From Baekduia alba (GTDB taxonomy: Bacteria > Actinomycetota > Thermoleophilia > Solirubrobacterales > Solirubrobacteraceae): DNA of 64,000 nucleotides. The DNA lies in assembly GCF_028416635.1 (NCBI RefSeq), contig NZ_CP114013.1, positions 434,001 to 498,000 of the forward strand, written 5' to 3'. This document shows, in pieces, positions 1 through 7,037 of the stretch (position 1 is its first letter; every line of letters starts with the position of its first letter). A program made the translations under genes and the position numbers. The notes under the pieces were generated by a model. It made no database searches. It saw nothing but the letters and a program-made list of their open reading frames with translations, and was not told the origin of the DNA.

Positions 1-97
1 ACCGAGGTTGCGTTGTCGTGGGAGATCTCGGCTCATGCCGGGATCTTCCCGCGACCCGTGCGTGATCCGCTCTCGTCGTCCTGACAAGCTCCCCGGC

Positions 98-452
98 ATG
101 GAACGTGTGCTTGGCATCGGCGGCTGCTTCCTGCGCGCAGCCGACCCGGCGGCCCTCGGCGCGTGGTACCGCGAGTGCCTCGGGCTGGACGCCGATCCGC
201 ATGGCCTGTGGCGGCAGGAGGCCGGGCCGACGGTGTTCGCGACGTTCGCGGCCGACACCGACTCCTTCGGGGTCGCGCGACCAGCAGGTCATGCTGAACT
301 TCCGGGTCGGCGACCTCGATGCGATGCTCGCGCAGCTGCGCGGCAAGGGCGCGGACGTGGCCGACGAGGTCCAGGACATGGACGGCGTCGGCCGGTTCGG
401 CTGGGTCACCGATCCGGAGGGGAACCGGATCGAGCTGTGGCAGCCCGCGTGA
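98..452 (+). pseudogene. VOC/glyoxalase-family protein, frameshifted
   Basis: A small vicinal-oxygen-chelate (glyoxalase/bleomycin-resistance) protein split across two frames. The first half starts at the ATG at 98 (MERVLGIGGCFLRAADPA, then WYRECLGL) and reads to about 270. The second half (QQVMLNFRVGDLDAMLAQLR, then TDPEGNRIELWQPA) lies in the +1 frame and ends at 452. Dropping one G from the GGGG run at 269-272 rejoins them as a typical ~118-residue VOC protein. WYRECLGL and the closing DPEGNRIELWQP are family hallmarks. The lesion is either a real one-base insertion or a sequencing error in a homopolymer. Its 3' end overlaps the convergent sigma-factor gene by 47 bases. Substrate unknown. 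Confidence 0.75.
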
Positions 453-1647
453 TGTCGCCCGCCCGCGCGCGCGCGGCCCGGCGGACGAGGTGGTCGCGCT
501 CGGCGACGTCGGTCGCCCGGCGGGCGGCCTCCGCGTAAGCGGCCGCGGCGGCCGGCAGGTCGCCGTCGAGCTCGTGCAGGTGGCCGCGGACCGCGTGCCA
601 GCGGTGGCGGTCGCCGAGGACGTCGCGCAGCCGATCGGTCTCGCGCAGGCCCGCGGCGGCGCCGAGGACGTGGCCGACGGCGACCGCGCGCCCGAGCACC
701 GCGGCCGGGTCCTGGTCGACGGGGTTGTCGGACAGCGCGACGAGGTCGTCGTACCAGGCGAGGATCTGCGGCCAGTCGGTCTCCTCGGCGCTGGCGGCGT
801 CGTCGTGCAGGGCGGCGATCGCGGCCTCGACCTGGTAGCGGCCCGGACGTTCGAGGGCGAGCGCCGACTGCAGGACGCGCACGCCCTCGGCGATCTCGCG
901 GGTCTTCCAGAGACGGCGGTCCTGCTCGTCGAGCGTGACGATCCGGCCCTCGGCGTCGTGCCGCGCCGCCAGCCGGGCGTGGTTGAGGAGCATCAGCGCG
1001 AGCAGCCCGCGCGCCTCCGGCTCCCCGGTGGCCAGCGTGAGCTGGCGGGCGAGCCGGATCGCCTCGGCGGCCAGGTCCACGCGACGGGCGTGGCCGGCGG
1101 TGTAGACGAGGTAGAGCACGCGCAGCACGACCGCGAGGTCGCCGGGCTGGTCCAGCCGGCGGCCGTGCAGGGTGCGCTTGGCCCGGCTGATCCGTTGGGC
1201 CATCGTCGCCTCCGGCACGTAGAACGCGTCGGCGATCTCCCGTGTCGTCAGGCCGCCGACGGCGCGCAACGTCAACGCCACCTGGGACGCGGGCGCGAGG
1301 TCGGGATGGCAGCAGCAGAAGAGCAGGAACAACGTGTCGTCCCCCGCGGCCGCGGGGACGTCGGCGGGCGGCCGCGGCTCAGCGTGCGTCGCCTCCTCGC
1401 GCCGGTGGCGGGCGGCCTCGCTGCGGCGGGCGTCGACGAGCCGCCGGGTCGCGACGGTCGCCAGCCACGCGCGCCGATCGCGCGGCGGCTGCTGCGGCCA
1501 CACCCGCAACGCCTCCAACAACGCCTCCTGCAGCGCGTCCTCGGCGGCGTCGAAGTCCTCGCCCCGCCGGACCAGGCCCGCGAGCACCCGCGGCACGAGC
1601 GCGCGCAGCGCGCCCTCGTCCAGCGGGTGCGTCGACCCGTCGATCAC
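406..1647 (-). CDS. ECF42-type RNA polymerase sigma factor with C-terminal helical extension
   Basis: A 413-residue sigma-70-family factor. Region 2 is near residues 10-75 (EDALQEALLEALRVW, WLATVATRRLVDARRS). Region 4 is near 105-160 (LTTREIADAFYVPEATMAQR). About 230 further residues form a mostly helical, TPR-like C-terminal domain (DUF6596 type). That architecture plus an adjacent YCII gene is the signature of ECF42, whose family members act without an anti-sigma factor and transcribe neighbouring YCII (DGPF) genes. The start is a GTG at 1647 that overlaps the TGA of the upstream YCII gene (GTGA), so the two are translationally coupled. The antisense-looking reading frame continues far upstream but has no family support there. 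Confidence 0.88.
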   Translation of the reverse strand: MIDGSTHPLDEGALRALVPRVLAGLVRRGEDFDAAEDALQEALLEALRVWPQQPPRDRRAWLATVATRRLVDARRSEAARHRREEATHAEPRPPADVPAAAGDDTLFLLFCCCHPDLAPASQVALTLRAVGGLTTREIADAFYVPEATMAQRISRAKRTLHGRRLDQPGDLAVVLRVLYLVYTAGHARRVDLAAEAIRLARQLTLATGEPEARGLLALMLLNHARLAARHDAEGRIVTLDEQDRRLWKTREIAEGVRVLQSALALERPGRYQVEAAIAALHDDAASAEETDWPQILAWYDDLVALSDNPVDQDPAAVLGRAVAVGHVLGAAAGLRETDRLRDVLGDRHRWHAVRGHLHELDGDLPAAAAAYAEAARRATDVAERDHLVRRAARARAGDITRAATARSGSPPDR

Positions 1648-2063
1648 GTCGGGCAGTCGTCCGACGCCGACCCGGACATGATCTCCCGGACGTCGATCCA
1701 CTCGTGCAGCGGCTCGCCGCCGGGGCCGGGCTCGGAGGAGATGTGGGCCGCGATCTCGAGCGCGCGCTCGCGCGAGTCGACGTCGACCATGTACCAGCCC
1801 GCCACGAGGTCGCTGGTCTCCGGCAGCGGGCCGTCGGTGGTGACCGGCGCGGCGTCCGGGCCGCCGTAGCGCACCCACGTCTGCGCCGGGGTGAGCGCCT
1901 GCACGCCGACGAGCTCGCCGTTCTCCTCGAGCACCTTGGTGACGTTCTTGAGGAACGCGAAGTGCGCCTCGACGTCCTCGGGCGCCCACTGGTCCATCGG
2001 GGGGAAGGGCCGGTGCTGCTCCGGGCCGCCGGTGTAATGCTTGAGGAGCAGGTACTTGGGCAT
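1644..2063 (-). CDS. YCII-related (DGPF) protein
   Basis: A 139-residue YCII-domain protein beginning MPKYLLLKHYTGGPEQH. The loop usually written DGPF appears here as TTDGPLPETSDLVAGWY, and the protein ends with the usual catalysis-like VDVDSRERALEIAAHI helix region and an EWIDVREIM strand. The biochemical role of DGPF-type YCII proteins is not settled; other YCII members are small dehalogenase- or lactonase-like enzymes. It is the first gene of a two-gene operon with the ECF42 sigma factor and is its expected target. AGGAG sits about six bases before the ATG at 2063, so this start is preferred over the longer in-frame one. Confidence 0.85.
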   Translation of the reverse strand: MPKYLLLKHYTGGPEQHRPFPPMDQWAPEDVEAHFAFLKNVTKVLEENGELVGVQALTPAQTWVRYGGPDAAPVTTDGPLPETSDLVAGWYMVDVDSRERALEIAAHISSEPGPGGEPLHEWIDVREIMSGSASDDCPT

Positions 2064-2134
2064 CGTGATCTCCTGGTATCGGGGCCGCGCCTGTCGTGGC
2101 CCTTCGCCTGGTGAGCGGAGCCGGTCGGAGCTTC

Positions 2135-2140
2135 TCGACA
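2135..2140 (-). promoter_or_regulatory. candidate ECF42 -35 element TGTCGA
   Basis: Read on the minus strand, TGTCGA lies 72 bases upstream of the YCII start codon. TGTCGA is the -35 motif I recall for ECF42 promoters, which drive YCII genes. No convincing CG(A/T)C -10 box was found at ideal spacing, so only the -35 is proposed. Confidence 0.45.
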
Positions 2141-2212
2141 TCAAACCACCGATCGGGTGCCGCGGCCGACGGACCGCTCGCCGTGCGCGAGCCGGTCAGG
2201 GATGATGTCCAT

Positions 2213-2497
2213 ATGGACTTCTCGCACGCATTGGCGGCGATCCAGGGATGGATCGGGATCGCCGTCTCGGTGTCGTGCGTCGCGGAGGGCGTCGAGTACG
2301 TGCGCGCGACCGGCGTGCTCGACACGCCCGAGCTGCTCGCCACCGACGAGGGCGAGTACTGGATCTTCCCGCTGGTCGGCGACGTCGGCGCGTTCTCGCT
2401 GTCGCAGGCGGTGTTCCGCGACGCGAGGTGGAGCAGGGACGGCGTCCGGCTGCGCATCGCGCTGGAGGCCGCGGCGCTCGACGTGGAGTTGGCGTAA
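2213..2497 (+). CDS. hypothetical protein, 94 aa
   Basis: Not recognised. The 94-residue product starts MDFSHALAAIQGWIG and contains GVEYVRATGVLDTPELLATDEGEYW in two adjoining stretches, then a C-terminal helix ending in LEAAALDVELA. It has no signal peptide, no convincing membrane helix and no Cys pairs. The ATG at 2213 was chosen over an in-frame start 117 bases upstream because the upstream part is low-complexity and lies in the divergent promoter region of the YCII operon. It stands alone, 43 bases before the sigma factor gene downstream. Confidence 0.55.
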   Translation: MDFSHALAAIQGWIGIAVSVSCVAEGVEYVRATGVLDTPELLATDEGEYWIFPLVGDVGAFSLSQAVFRDARWSRDGVRLRIALEAAALDVELA

Positions 2498-2540
2498 AGA
2501 GCTGTTTGCGCCGGGACCGCTCCGGAGAAGCTAGATCCTG

Positions 2541-3356
2541 ATGACCGTCAGCACTTCCCCGCCGGGGCGGCTGGCGACAGTTGAGGACTCGCGGCCGAAC
2601 GACTCGGGCGGCCAACGGGACGCACAGATGCTGCGCCACTACGCCCGAACTCGCGATCCCAGGATCAAAGAGCAGCTGGTCCACCGCTACCTTCCGCTTG
2701 CGCGCTACGCCGCGTCCCAGTACCGGCGCGGCTCCGAGCCGTTCGACGACCTCATCCAGGTCGCGAGCGTCGGGCTGCTGAAGGCGCTGGACCGCTACGA
2801 CCCCGTGCGCGGTGCCGCGTTCAGCTCCTACGCGCTGCCGACGATGTCGGGCGAGCTGCGCCGGCACTTCCGCGATCGCGGCTGGGCCGTGCGCCCGCCG
2901 CGCGACCTGCAGGAGCAGGCGCTCGCCGTCGAGAAGGCAGCGACCGCGCTGGAGCGCGAGCTCGGGCACGCGCCGACGGTCGCCGAGCTGGCGGAGCGCG
3001 CCGGCCTCGAGGTCGAGCAGGTGCTCGAGGCGCGCGAGGCGCTGAGCGCGCGGATGTCGACGTCGTTCTCGCAGCCCGTGCGCGGGAGCGACGAGGACGA
3101 CCTGGACCTCGGCTCGCGGCTCGGTGTCGAGGACGACGGCTTCGTCGACGCCGAGCATCGCGCGATGCTCTCGGCGCTCAGCCGCGTGCTGACCCCGCGC
3201 GAGCGCGAGATCGTGCGCCTGCGCTTCGAGGAGGACCTGACCCAGGCCGAGATCGGCCAGCACGTCGGCCTTAGCCAGATGCACGTCTCGCGCGTGCTGC
3301 GCGCGGCGATCGACAAGCTGCGTGCGGCTGCGCGCGAGCCCGTCGCGGTGTCGTAG
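2541..3356 (+). CDS. SigB/SigF-family RNA polymerase sigma factor
   Basis: A 271-residue group-3 sigma factor with regions 2, 3 and 4 in order. Region 2 shows DDLIQVASVGLLKALDRYDP and SYALPTMSGELRRHFRDRGW. Region 3 shows the helix-turn-helix HAPTVAELAERAGLEVEQV. Region 4 shows LTPREREIVRLRFEEDL and TQAEIGQHVGLSQMHVSRVL. The pattern matches SigB/SigF stress factors, which in other Gram-positives are held by an RsbW-like anti-sigma kinase. No rsbV/rsbW-like gene is adjacent here, so any partner must be elsewhere. Start ATG at 2541 follows a CGGAGAAG stretch. Its stop is two bases from the stop of the convergent methyltransferase gene. Confidence 0.9.
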   Translation: MTVSTSPPGRLATVEDSRPNDSGGQRDAQMLRHYARTRDPRIKEQLVHRYLPLARYAASQYRRGSEPFDDLIQVASVGLLKALDRYDPVRGAAFSSYALPTMSGELRRHFRDRGWAVRPPRDLQEQALAVEKAATALERELGHAPTVAELAERAGLEVEQVLEAREALSARMSTSFSQPVRGSDEDDLDLGSRLGVEDDGFVDAEHRAMLSALSRVLTPREREIVRLRFEEDLTQAEIGQHVGLSQMHVSRVLRAAIDKLRAAAREPVAVS

Positions 3357-3358
3357 AC

Positions 3359-4045
3359 CTAGGACTTGCCCAGCGCGCGCCGGGCGACGAGCACGGCGAA
3401 GCGATGGTCCTTGAAGAGGCAGTCCGCCGCGTCGAACCCGGCCTCGCGCAACCAACGCAGCTGGGACTCGACGTCGGCGGGCTGGTCGTGGCGCATCCGT
3501 TCCAGCGCGCCGGCCCACTCGGCGTCATCGGAGCCGGCGGCGCGTGCCGACGCCTCGTGCCACGCGTGGTAGCGCCGGTCGAAGCACGGGAACGGCCCCG
3601 CGACCTGCTCGGCGTTGACGAAGACGCCGCCGGGCGGGAGCGCGGCGACGATGCGCGCGAACAGCGCCTGCTTGCCGGCGTCGTCGAGGTGGTGGATCGC
3701 GAGGGCGGAGACGACCGCGTCGAACCCTCCGGGTGGCAGCGGGTCGTTGAGGTCGGCGACGTGGATCTCGGCGCGGTCGCCGAGCGCCGCGCGCGCCTGC
3801 TCGAGCATCGCGGGCGCGCCGTCGGTCAGGACCAACTCGGCCTCCGGGTAGGCGGCGGCGACGCGCGCGCTCAGCATGCCGGTCCCGGCGCCGAGGTCGA
3901 GGACGCGGCGCGGCGGCGCGGGGAGCATGGTCAGCGCGTCGACGGCCGTCCCGTAGAAGGCGTCGAAGGGCGGGATGAGACGGCGCCGCGGTGCCTCGTA
4001 GGCGGCCGCGTGTGCGTCGAAGGTGGCGGGTGCGGTGTCGGTCAT
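3359..4045 (-). CDS. class I SAM-dependent methyltransferase
   Basis: A 228-residue Rossmann-fold methyltransferase. SAM motif I is VLDLGAGTGMLS near residue 45, followed by an acidic strand end (ELVLTDGAP), motif II-like EIHVADLNDPLPPGGFDAVV and the IHHLDDAGK loop. This resembles UbiE/trans-aconitate-type small-molecule methyltransferases; the acceptor cannot be told. The start is the ATG at 4045; a TTG nine bases upstream is in frame but sits inside the promoter -10 region. The promoter appears to start transcription within a few bases of the ATG, so the mRNA is probably leaderless. Confidence 0.85.
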   Translation of the reverse strand: MTDTAPATFDAHAAAYEAPRRRLIPPFDAFYGTAVDALTMLPAPPRRVLDLGAGTGMLSARVAAAYPEAELVLTDGAPAMLEQARAALGDRAEIHVADLNDPLPPGGFDAVVSALAIHHLDDAGKQALFARIVAALPPGGVFVNAEQVAGPFPCFDRRYHAWHEASARAAGSDDAEWAGALERMRHDQPADVESQLRWLREAGFDAADCLFKDHRFAVLVARRALGKS

Positions 4046-4050
4046 CGCGT

Positions 4051-4082
4051 ACAAGCGTATGTGATGACGTACAGCTTGTCCA
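4051..4082 (-). promoter_or_regulatory. promoter within an inverted repeat upstream of the methyltransferase
   Basis: On the minus strand, TGGACA (4082-4077), a 17-base spacer and TACGCT (4059-4054) form a good sigma-70 promoter. It would start transcription about two bases before the methyltransferase ATG. The same stretch carries the inverted repeat ACAAGC (4051-4056) / GCTTGT (4074-4079), covering the promoter core like a TetR-type operator. The rest of the gap to 4264 holds nothing I recognise. Confidence 0.5.
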
Positions 4083-4264
4083 GGGCGGATGACGGCAGAC
4101 TGGGGCGTCGGTCCTCAAGGCCATGTTGTTGGGCGCCTACCTGCAGCGCGGCGCCGTGCGCGACCAACCGCTGAGCGACCGTCAGCGTGCGCTGCTCGCT
4201 GCGCGAGGTCGCGCGCCGCCACACCCGCGGGCTGGCGGCGACGACCCGCGTGGGTTGACCGCGC

Positions 4265-4789
4265 TCAGCCGGTCGTCGTCGTGCTCGACGGCGCCGAGGA
4301 CGACGCGTCCGGCGTGAGGCCCTGCGCCTTGAGCGCCGTGGTCGCCGCGTTGAGCTTCTTGGCGCCGTCGCCCTGCAGGATCGCCTTGAGCGCCGCGGCG
4401 AGCGCCTTGCTGTCGTTCGCCTTCGCCGCGGCCGCCGCCTTGCGCAGCTGGTCGGCGATCTCGTGCAGGCCGGCGACGAGCTGCCGGTGGGCGGCCTGCG
4501 CCCCGGCGGGCGGCGTGATCTTGGCGAACTTGTCGGCGGACTGGTCGACGGCGTCGGCGCCCGTCGCCAGGCGGTCGCCGATCTGCTTGGAGGAGGTGTT
4601 CGACCCGGTCTGGTCGGAGATCGCGCCGAAGGTCTGCTGCAGCGAGACGCTCGCCTGCTGCAGCTGCGTGGCGTAGGCCTGCTTCTCAGAGGCGCTCGTC
4701 GTCTTGGTCCCGCCGTCGTCATCGCCGCCGCCGCAGCCGGCACCGACGAGCGCGAGGAGCAGGGCGAGCAGCGGGAGGGCGCGGCGCAT
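4265..4789 (-). CDS. lipoprotein, helical
   Basis: A 174-residue lipoprotein. Residues 1-20 are a lipid-modified signal peptide (MRRALPLLALLLALVGAGC) with a clear lipobox VGAGC. A Gly/Asp-rich linker follows, then a heptad-rich helical domain (LQQASVSLQQTFGAI, HRQLVAGLHEIADQLRKAAA) and a Ser/Thr tail. It should be anchored outside the cytoplasmic membrane. The pattern is common in actinobacterial lipoproteins of unknown role. The start at 4789 is fixed by the signal peptide; the long antisense extension upstream is a shadow of the aldo/keto reductase gene. Confidence 0.8.
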   Translation of the reverse strand: MRRALPLLALLLALVGAGCGGGDDDGGTKTTSASEKQAYATQLQQASVSLQQTFGAISDQTGSNTSSKQIGDRLATGADAVDQSADKFAKITPPAGAQAAHRQLVAGLHEIADQLRKAAAAAKANDSKALAAALKAILQGDGAKKLNAATTALKAQGLTPDASSSAPSSTTTTG

Positions 4790-4837
4790 GGTGCCGATCC
4801 TCCCAGACTCGCCGCCGCCGCGTACCCTCCAGTGGCG

Positions 4838-5989
4838 ATGACCCTGGATCCCACGCACACCGCCCTCGGCACCTGGTCGGGCGGCCGCTTCATGCACTTC
4901 GGCGCGCCGGTCGACGACGAGCGCTACCTCGCGCTCATCCGTCCGGACGAGCGCGTGCGCACCGTTCTGACCGCCGACGTCTACGGCGAGGGCGAGGCCG
5001 ACGTGCTGCTCGGCCGCTCGCTCGCCGGCCTGGATCGCGACGCCTACTGCCTCGTCGGGGCCGTCGGCCACGACTTCTACGACGGCGAGCGTGAGGGAGC
5101 CAAGGGCTTCCCGCGCTTCACCGACCCGCGCCTGCGGCCGGAGGGCGAGTACGGGTCCTACCTGCGGACCGCGACCGAGCGGTCGCTGCAGCGGATCGAG
5201 GTCGACGCGTTCGACCTGTTGTTGCTGCACAATCCGGACCGGACCGGCTACACGAGCGCCGCGGTCTGGGACGGCATGGCGGCGCTGCGCGACGCCGGCC
5301 TGACGCGGAAGATCGGCGTCGCGCCCGGCCCGGCCAACGGCTTCACGCTCGACGTCATCGACTGCTTCGAGCGCTTCGGCTCCGAGATCGACTGGGCCAT
5401 GTTGATCCTCAACCCGTTCGAGCCGTGGCCCGGCGAGCTCGCGCTCCCGGCGGCGCAGGCCAACGACGTGAAGGTCATCACGCGCGTCGCCGACTACGGC
5501 GGTCTGTTCCACGACGACCTGCGTCCGGGGCTGCCGATGGCAGAGTTCGACCACCGCAAGTTCCGCCAGGCCGGCTGGATCGAGCGCGGGGTCGAGCGCC
5601 TCGATCAGCTGCGCCCGATCGCCGAGCGCCACGGCCTCACGCTGCTCCAGCTCGCGGCGCAGTGGAACCTCGCCCATCCGGCCGTCGCGTCGGTGGTCCC
5701 GACGCTGATCCAGGAGTCGTGGGACGGCGCCAAGACGGTCGAGGACCAGCGCGCCGAGCTCGCGACGACGCCGGCCGACGTCGTCCTCAGCGACGACGAG
5801 GTCGCCGAGATCCGGGCGATCGGCGACAACACCCAGTGCATGCCGCTCAAGGGCGGGGTGCCCGACCACGAGGGCGAGCCCCGCGCCGACCGCTGGCCGC
5901 TGGACGCCGAGCTCGAGGCGATCGGCGCCCGCTGGGACATCGCGCCGGACGCCTTGCAGATCGCCGCCCCGCGCGAGCCCGCGGTCTAG
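4838..5989 (+). CDS. aldo/keto reductase family protein
   Basis: A 383-residue TIM-barrel aldo/keto reductase. Visible family features are the Asp/Tyr region TADVYGEGEADVLLGRSL, the strand VDAFDLLLLHNPD carrying the active-site His, GLTRKIGVAPG, and the late cofactor region SVVPTLIQESWDGAKTVEDQ followed by LSDDEVAEIRAIGD. It should reduce a carbonyl using NAD(P)H; the substrate is unknown. At 383 residues it is longer than the usual ~320, with extra C-terminal sequence. The start ATG at 4838 is 48 bases from the divergent lipoprotein start. Its TAG abuts the stop codon of phosphofructokinase with no gap. Confidence 0.82.
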   Translation: MTLDPTHTALGTWSGGRFMHFGAPVDDERYLALIRPDERVRTVLTADVYGEGEADVLLGRSLAGLDRDAYCLVGAVGHDFYDGEREGAKGFPRFTDPRLRPEGEYGSYLRTATERSLQRIEVDAFDLLLLHNPDRTGYTSAAVWDGMAALRDAGLTRKIGVAPGPANGFTLDVIDCFERFGSEIDWAMLILNPFEPWPGELALPAAQANDVKVITRVADYGGLFHDDLRPGLPMAEFDHRKFRQAGWIERGVERLDQLRPIAERHGLTLLQLAAQWNLAHPAVASVVPTLIQESWDGAKTVEDQRAELATTPADVVLSDDEVAEIRAIGDNTQCMPLKGGVPDHEGEPRADRWPLDAELEAIGARWDIAPDALQIAAPREPAV

Positions 5990-7027
5990 CTAGCCGAAGA
6001 AGACCTCGGCATCCGCGAAGAACTTGTCGTCCAAGGTCTTCGGGTCGCCGAGCGCCTCGGAGATCGGGACCGTCGCGATGTCGGCCCCGCGCAGCGCCAC
6101 CATCACGCCGGACTGCTGAGCGGTCACGGCTTCGGCGGCCGCGACGCCGAAGCGCGTGGCCAGCACGCGGTCGAACGCGGTCGGGGTCCCGCCGCGCTGG
6201 ACGTGGCCGAGGATCGTCATGCGCGTCTCGTAGCCGGTGCGCTCCTCGATCTCGCGCTCCAGGACGACCGCGATCCCGCCGAGGCGCTCGTGGCCGAAGG
6301 CGTCGAGCTTGCCCGCCTCGCCGGTCGTCGAGAGCGTGCCCTCGCGCGGCGTCGCGCCCTCCGACACCACCACGATCGAGAACGTGCGCCCGTTCGCGTG
6401 CCGGCGCCGGATGTGGTTGCAGACCTGCTCGATGTCGAACGGGCGCTCGGGCACGAGGATGACGTCGCCGCCGCCGGCCATGCCGGCGTGCGCGGCGATG
6501 AAGCCCGCGTGGCGGCCCATGACCTCGAGCACCATGACGCGGTTGTGCGACTCGGCCGTCGTATGCAGCCGGTCGACCGCGTCGGTCGCGATCTGCACCG
6601 CGGTCTGGAAGCCGAAGGTGTAGTCGGTGCCCTTGAGGTCGTTGTCGATGGTCTTGGGCACGCCGACGACCGGGACGCCGTCGGCGGCGAGCCGGGCCGC
6701 GACGCCGAGCGTGTCCTCGCCGCCGATCGGGACGAGCACGTCGACGCCCTTGGCCGCCATCCCGGCGCGCACCGCCTCGGTGCCCCCGCCGTCCTTCTTG
6801 AAGGGGTTGGTCCGCGACGACCCCAGGATGGTCCCGCCGCGCGGCAGGATCCCCTTGGTCCGCTCGACGGTCAGGTCCTCGCCCTCGCCGTTGAGGACGC
6901 CCGCCCACCCGTAGGTGTAGCCGTACAGGGTGTGCCCGTCGGTGACGCCCTTGCGGACGACCGCCCGGATGACCGCATTGAGCCCGGGGCAGTCGCCGCC
7001 GCCCGTGAGTACGCCGATCCTCGCCAT
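5990..7027 (-). CDS. pfkA: 6-phosphofructokinase, predicted PPi-dependent type
   Basis: A 345-residue PfkA-family enzyme that phosphorylates fructose 6-phosphate. MARIGVLTGGGDCPGLNAVI is the phosphoryl-donor loop, PKTIDNDLKGTDYTFGF the catalytic loop, and MGRHAGFIA and GHVQRGGTPTAFDR the sugar-phosphate sites. The donor-specificity motif is GGEDT with PKTIDND. In this family Asp at that position together with the Lys favours pyrophosphate over ATP, as in Amycolatopsis methanolica PPi-PFK, while ATP enzymes have GGEGT or GGDGS. So a reversible PPi-dependent enzyme (EC 2.7.1.90) is predicted. It lies ten bases downstream of the GGDEF-EAL gene and is probably co-transcribed with it. Confidence 0.92.
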   Translation of the reverse strand: MARIGVLTGGGDCPGLNAVIRAVVRKGVTDGHTLYGYTYGWAGVLNGEGEDLTVERTKGILPRGGTILGSSRTNPFKKDGGGTEAVRAGMAAKGVDVLVPIGGEDTLGVAARLAADGVPVVGVPKTIDNDLKGTDYTFGFQTAVQIATDAVDRLHTTAESHNRVMVLEVMGRHAGFIAAHAGMAGGGDVILVPERPFDIEQVCNHIRRRHANGRTFSIVVVSEGATPREGTLSTTGEAGKLDAFGHERLGGIAVVLEREIEERTGYETRMTILGHVQRGGTPTAFDRVLATRFGVAAAEAVTAQQSGVMVALRGADIATVPISEALGDPKTLDDKFFADAEVFFG

Positions 7028-7036
7028 GGCGAGGAT
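7017..7036 (-). promoter_or_regulatory. 20-bp perfect palindrome centred on the pfkA start codon
   Basis: ATCCTCGCCATGGCGAGGAT reads the same on both strands and is centred on the pfkA ATG. In the mRNA it can fold into an 8-bp stem with CAUG in the loop, presenting or hiding the start codon. No clear Shine-Dalgarno precedes the gene. It could affect initiation or be a protein site; either is inference. Confidence 0.5.
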
Positions 7037-7037
7037 G

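Noticed and set aside
4055-4264. Truncated TetR regulator on either strand
   Set aside because: Short frames there show no helix-turn-helix; only the inverted repeat is supported.
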